Assembly: GCA_024704765.1 (NCBI GenBank)
Contig: JAKMXF010000307.1
Coordinates: 62,001-126,000 of the forward strand
Source: Oopsacas minuta
Taxonomy: Eukaryota > Porifera > Hexactinellida > Lyssacinosida > Leucopsacidae
Reading direction: 5' to 3'
Length of the DNA stretch: 64,000 bases
The position numbers and the translations under genes are program-made. The notes beneath the pieces were generated by a model, which had not been told where the DNA came from, did no database searches, and saw only the letters and a list, made by a program, of their open reading frames with translations. Shown here one piece after another: positions 59,764 to 64,000 of this stretch. Position 1 is the first letter of the stretch. Each line of letters opens with the position of its first letter.

Positions 59764-62007
59764 TAGGGGTCTTCAACCTGTGGCTCGCGATCATAAAGCG
59801 TGCGACGCGCGGGATAATTCTTGTTTTTGTTTCTTTTGTCTTCACTTTGTTAATTTTGAAATTTGTATATTTTATTCAACAGATATTGTGAAATACTTAA
59901 GTATTAGCACTTTTTTGTTTCTCAATTCTGGAAACCTTGATGGTTTTTAAAGTGTATAGAAGACCTTTGTTGTCTGTCTTCAGTCAATATTCAAATACAA
60001 ACAAAAGTATAAATCAGAAGTATTTGGCAATATACAATTTCATTTTCGGATTTCAAATACTCTCCAAATACATATTTTTTATTATTCATTAAGTATTTAC
60101 GTATCCACTATGGCTGCTTCTACGTCGAAAAAGCGGAAGATACAAGAAGAAAATCGGTCATTCAAGATAGAATGGGAAATAAATTATTTTTTCGTGGAGG
60201 ACAGTGGCAAGTTCATTTGCCTAATATGCCGTGAAACAATAGTTTCCACTAAAAAAGGAAACTTTGAAAGGCATTACAATACCAAACACTAATCAAATTT
60301 TGTGGGAATTCTTAGGGAATCACGAAAGACTAAACTAGACAATCTTAAAAGAAACTTGAAGAGTGAACAATCAATCTTTTCTAAAAATGATAATTCGGTT
60401 AAGTCGATCCCAGCAGTTAGCTTTGCTATTAGTAATATAAGCGCGAAACGTATGAAACCATTTACGGATGGTGAATTTATAAAGGAATGCCTAAATGAAT
60501 TCACTGATCAATGCTGTCCAGACAAAATCAACTAATACAGCATTTCTCCTTGAGCGCTACGATAGTAATGCGTCGAGTGGAATCAATTTCAAAAGATATT
60601 CATACACAACTATTGGAAAAGACAAGTTGTTTTAGTTTCTGTAGCTTGGCACTTGATGGAAGTAAAGATATTTGTGATTTTGAGCAATTGGCAATCTGGA
60701 TAAGAGGCGTTGATGAAAATTTCAACATTACCGAGGAATTACTGTCTCTGCGTTCTACCATGGAAGAACTCGTGGCATTGATATTTTCGAAGAGTTTCTT
60801 AAGACTGTGTCCGAAAACAACATTCCTGCCTTAAATTTATCTGGCATTTCAACAGATGGAGCTCCATCAATGCTTGGTACAGGTACAGGGTTTAAAGGTC
60901 AAGTTCTACGATGGTTGACAGAAATATCAAAGTGTCATTGTATTATTCATCAAGAGGCCCTATGTGCGAAAACACTTGGACTGGAAAATGTTATGAAATT
61001 GATAGTAGACGTTGTAAATTTTATCAGATCCAAAGGAGTGAATCATAGAGAATCTAAAGAATTTTTGAAAGATCTCGTTTTAGATTACGGAGGTGTATTA
61101 TATTTTACAAGTGTTAGGTGGCTGAGTAGAGGAGTAGTACTTAAAAGAGTTGGGAATTACGAGATGAAATATCAAGTTTCTTAGCCTCAAAGGGCAAGAA
61201 AGTTCCTGGATTAGCGAATTTTCCTTCCTTGTAGATATGACTACACACCTAAATATTCTAAATTCCACACTTCAGGGAAAGAACAAGTTGATTAATGAAC
61301 TTTATGCCACAATTCGAAGTTTTGAGATGAAACTCGCTCTATTTAAGTTACAGCTTAAAATAACAATTTTTCTTACTTTCCAGCACTAAAGTCACAAGAT
61401 AGTGCCAATGGAAACAAATATGCTGAAAATATTTCAAATCTCCAAAAAAACTTTGATACTCGATTTGGAGATTTTAGAAATCACCAACAAAGTTTCGAAA
61501 TTTTTGCATAGCCTTTCAGTTTTGATCCGCAATATGCTCCATAGGAACTTCAACTTGAACTCGTAGACCTGCAGTCTAGCATAGATCTCAAGGCAGACTT
61601 CAAGGATGTTGGAGTAATTAGTTTCTATAAAACTCTTCCTTCAGATATTTATCCTGCTATTTTTAAACACGCAAGAAGGATAGCTAGTTTATTTGTAAGC
61701 ACTTACACTTGCGAGGCATTATTCTCTAAAATGAAATTTATCAAGAACAAATATAGATCTAGTTTGACTGATGACCACCTCCAAGACGTTCTTCATACTT
61801 CATCGCCTGATATGAAACCTAATATAGATACCATCTTAATACAACTACAAAAACAGTACCAACCTTCACATTAATATGATAAAATACTCATAATAATACA
61901 GTACTATATAAAATATAGAATATATGATCCTTAACTTTTAATGCGGCTCACCAATCTACTACGAAACTAATATTTGGCTCTTAGAGGAAAAAGGTTGAAG
62001 ACCCCTG
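59764..62007 (+). mobile_element. BED-finger hAT element, 2244 bp, exact 8-bp target duplication
   Basis: The ends TAGGGGTCTTCAACCT (59764; first base changed) and AGGTTGAAGACCCCTG (ending 62007) are inverted. ACCTAAGT flanks both sides (59756-59763, 62008-62015), the hAT-type duplication. The ends match the CAGGGGTCTTCAAC type known from Charlie-like hATs. It contains one transposase gene at 60110-61875. Confidence 0.93.
60110..61875 (+). pseudogene. BED-finger hAT transposase (GTF2IRD2/ZBED-like), second lineage
   Basis: Starts MAASTSKKRKIQEENRSFK. The BED finger reads ICLICRETIVSTKKGNFERHYNTKH (to 60290), ending at a stop. The rest includes KRMKPFTDGEFIKECL, LDGSKDICDFEQLAIWI (first Asp region, near 60655), LSGISTDGAPSMLG (second Asp region, near 60840), CIIHQEALCAKTLGLE, TSVRWLSRGVVLKRV, DTRFGDF, ISFYKTLPSDIYP, ASLFVSTYTCEALFSKMKF (dimerisation, near 61680-61735) and LTDDHLQDVLH. 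Breaks lie near 60290, 60535, 60830, 61150 and 61380, with stops near 61510 and 61543. It is a clear homologue of the genes at 37998-43470 but diverged, so a different subfamily. Confidence 0.92.
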
Positions 62008-62403
62008 ACCTAAGTGATATGAACTCTATAAACAAAAAATGCTAAATCTTCCCCCTTTTGATATCCAAAGTTCGCAAAAATTAAAATCTACCCGGGACAA
62101 ATATGTTACAAAGTGAAAGAACCCATAATAATACTTTACAAGATAAATTATCCCGAACAGATTTGTTAAATGAATATATCATGACAAATTAGTTCCGGCC
62201 GTTACCATTTTGTATCCCTAACAAATATGTCAAAACAGGCCTTATGTATAGTAGGCTATGATTATATATAATTAATTCATCAGCTGGTTCCTTGAATAAC
62301 TGAACTGATGGGAAATGAACTAAATATTGCGGACTTTGGAACAAAACCAAATTCAATTTAGCTGCTTTATGCGCATTCATAATTAGGCGAAATATGTTTA
62401 CAG

Positions 62404-63062
62404 ATAGCATTCTATACACTAAGGCAATGGTGCTGATTAATGGACTTGGACCAGGGATTGGTAAGTCATTTCTAATTAAATAATGGAGATATATTATTTG
62501 CTATAAAATATAAACGGTACATTGTGGCCGAACATATATATTATTGATATTTGACATTACTCACAGTCTACATCTACAAACTATTTTCAGGCCAAAATGA
62601 CGTTATCTGTTTGCCTAGTTAGCAAATANNNNNNNNNNNNNNNNNNNNNNNNNNNNNNNNNNNNNNNNNNNNNNNNNNNNNNNNNNNNNNNNNNNNNNNN
62701 NNNNNNNNNNNNNNNNNNNNNNNNNNNNNNNNNNNNNNNNNNNNNNNNNNNNNNNNNNNNNNNNNNNNNNNNNNNNNNNNNNNNNNNNNNNNNNNNNNNN
62801 NNNNNNNNNNNNNNNNNNNNNNNNNNNNNNNNNNNNNNNNNGCTAACTAGGCAAACAGATAACGTCATTTTGGCCTGAAAATAGTTTGTAGATGTAGACT
62901 GTGAGTAATGTCAAATATCAATAATATATATATTCGGCCACAATGCACCGTTTAAATTTTATAGCAAATAATATATCTCCATTATTTAATTAGAAATGAC
63001 TTACTCAATCCCTGGTCCAAGTCCATTAATCAGCGCCATTGTCTTAGTGTATAGAATGCTAT
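62404..63062. repeat. Palindromic element centred on an assembly gap
   Basis: 62404-62628 is nearly the exact reverse complement of 62842-63062. Outer ends begin ATAGCATTCTATACACTAAG; inner ends meet the gap at GTTTGCCTAGTTAGC. Only a few differences were noticed. The outer end is shared with a solo copy near 30807. No protein is encoded. Confidence 0.88.
62629..62841. other. Assembly gap (213 N)
   Basis: Run of N inside the palindrome. The true length and content of the loop are unknown, and frames spanning it have no meaning. Confidence 0.99.
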
Positions 63063-63467
63063 GGTTTACATAATTGATAAGGGTTATAAATGTTTTAGAT
63101 TTTATATTAGCTAATGTGTTACGAATTTATAGTTTGTATTTTTGTATTGATCACAAATGGTATCCTATTGTACATAAATTAGTGTACTAATTGGTCATTA
63201 ATAATCTCTTTTGCAAATAATGACTAAAACCACATCCAATTATCGTATACAATAAACTTATTGAATACAATACTATCTCGTTATAATGATAGGTTTCAAA
63301 TTCACATGTTGTAGGTAAATTTAAAAACGATATTATGACAATCTGACAAATGGGTGAATTTAAATATTAGTGGTTAATGTATAATCTTTCATATAGCAAA
63401 TAATAATAATTAATTGCAGAAATTTGTCACATAATTATCACTACAGGCTCTTGATTTTACATACCTA
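63063..63467. other. Non-coding AT-rich stretch
   Basis: Nothing recognised before the next element tip. Confidence 0.5.
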
Positions 63468-64000
63468 CAGGGTGCCTCAAGAGTTCTGCAACAAATTTTT
63501 TACATCATTTTTCAAATCAAACCATAATTCAACTGCTGTTAAATTCATACTATGAACAAGGCTATATACTATATTCAATATAATGTGATAGTTCAATTCT
63601 AGTATATTATTTTGTCTGGTATATCTGAACTACAACAGAAGATGTCTGCTATTATTCTAATATTTCTAAATGGTAAGAAGCAGAATCAAATTCTAAAAGC
63701 CCTTGGTTCACCGAAATTTCACCATCGTTGATATCCCGCACGATAAAATGATATAGTGAGACAGGCGATATCATAGATAAGCAACGATCATGTCGGTCAT
63801 GAAAAATTAGGACTCCTACTAACAAGAAAAAGGTTCGTCAGATTTCAACTCGTCGGCCCACGATGTGCCAACGCATGGTCGCCGCAAAGGTCGGAATAGA
63901 TAAGGAATCTGCTGGACGAATAATCAAGAAAGACTTAGGTATGAAATGTTTCAAACGAAGTAGAGTAGAGTCACTTAATGGCCAGGTAATTAAAAAGAGA
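63468..64000 (+). mobile_element. Third mariner-like element, cut by the window end
   Basis: After TA (63466-63467) the tip CAGGGTGCCTCAAGAGTTCT is typical of an IS630/Tc1-mariner end. The partial transposase at 63642 follows. The right end lies outside the window. Confidence 0.65.
63642..64000 (+). pseudogene. IS630/Tc1-mariner transposase, N-terminal part
   Basis: Starts MSAIILIFLNGKKQNQILKA, a first helix-turn-helix. After stops near 63729 the reading resumes in another frame with TPTNKKKVRQISTRRP, MCQRMVAAKVGIDKESAGRI and IKKDLGMKCFKRSRVESLNG (the second helix-turn-helix and linker). The catalytic core is beyond the window. The frame changes suggest an inactive copy. Confidence 0.7.

Noticed and set aside
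62587-62878. Two 93-codon frames on opposite strands across the N run
   Set aside because: They consist mostly of unknown bases; the matching ends merely reflect the palindrome.

Overview
This window is AT-rich animal nuclear DNA. One intact host-type gene sits in about 60 kb of old, nested transposable elements. The gene is a protein kinase N (PKN) homologue with three HR1 repeats, a C2-like region and an AGC kinase. That kinase, the transposon mixture (Transib, several hAT lineages, mariner, pogo, P-element/THAP, MULE, piggyBac, gypsy) and a repeat gene family common in invertebrates point to an invertebrate, perhaps an arthropod. The species cannot be named from the sequence. I saw no bacterial operons, rRNA, tRNA or CRISPR.

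Layout. 1-1371: tail of a gypsy-type pol (end of RNase H, integrase). 2780-4675, 5518-6760 (minus) and 12850-16490: three decayed copies of a Transib transposase, the transposon family from which RAG1 derives. 7070-8739 (minus): pseudogene of an uncharacterised transposon-like family. 9621-12202: hAT element (ZMYM1-like) with an exact 8-bp target duplication, inserted at the end of a small MITE. The third Transib copy is split by a hAT MITE (14078-15793) that itself holds a mariner (14346-15661). 16739-22067: an outer hAT holding a ZNF862-like hAT, which holds a pogo element (17007-19100), which holds a smaller pogo-type MITE. 22146-23478: second mariner. 24509-24796: piggyBac scrap and a 16-bp minisatellite.

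25075-28380 (minus): PKN, 1101 codons with no intron. Its start lies about 120 bp from a 0.9-kb foldback palindrome (28498-29421). 29.4-37.7 kb: non-coding, with MITEs, a hAT scrap and a second large foldback (35190-36825). 37769-47326: two almost identical 1.8-kb arms of a BED-finger hAT (GTF2IRD2/ZBED-like) facing each other. The right arm alone is interrupted by a P-like element (43580-47200) with a THAP domain and nearly complete transposase. 47505-48120: FLYWCH/MULE pseudogene running into a cluster of three foldbacks (48.0-50.3 kb). 50.5-52.5 kb: coding debris I do not recognise. 57190-58585: integrase pseudogene. 59764-62007: another BED-finger hAT with exact 8-bp target duplication. 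62404-63062: palindrome whose centre is an assembly gap. 63468 to the end: the start of a third mariner-like element.

No genes here form a pathway. The elements are linked by insertion order, which can be read from target duplications and interrupted frames. All transposase genes appear inactive as assembled; the P-like element is the least damaged. Boundaries and lesions come from reading the sequence by eye and were not aligned by computer.
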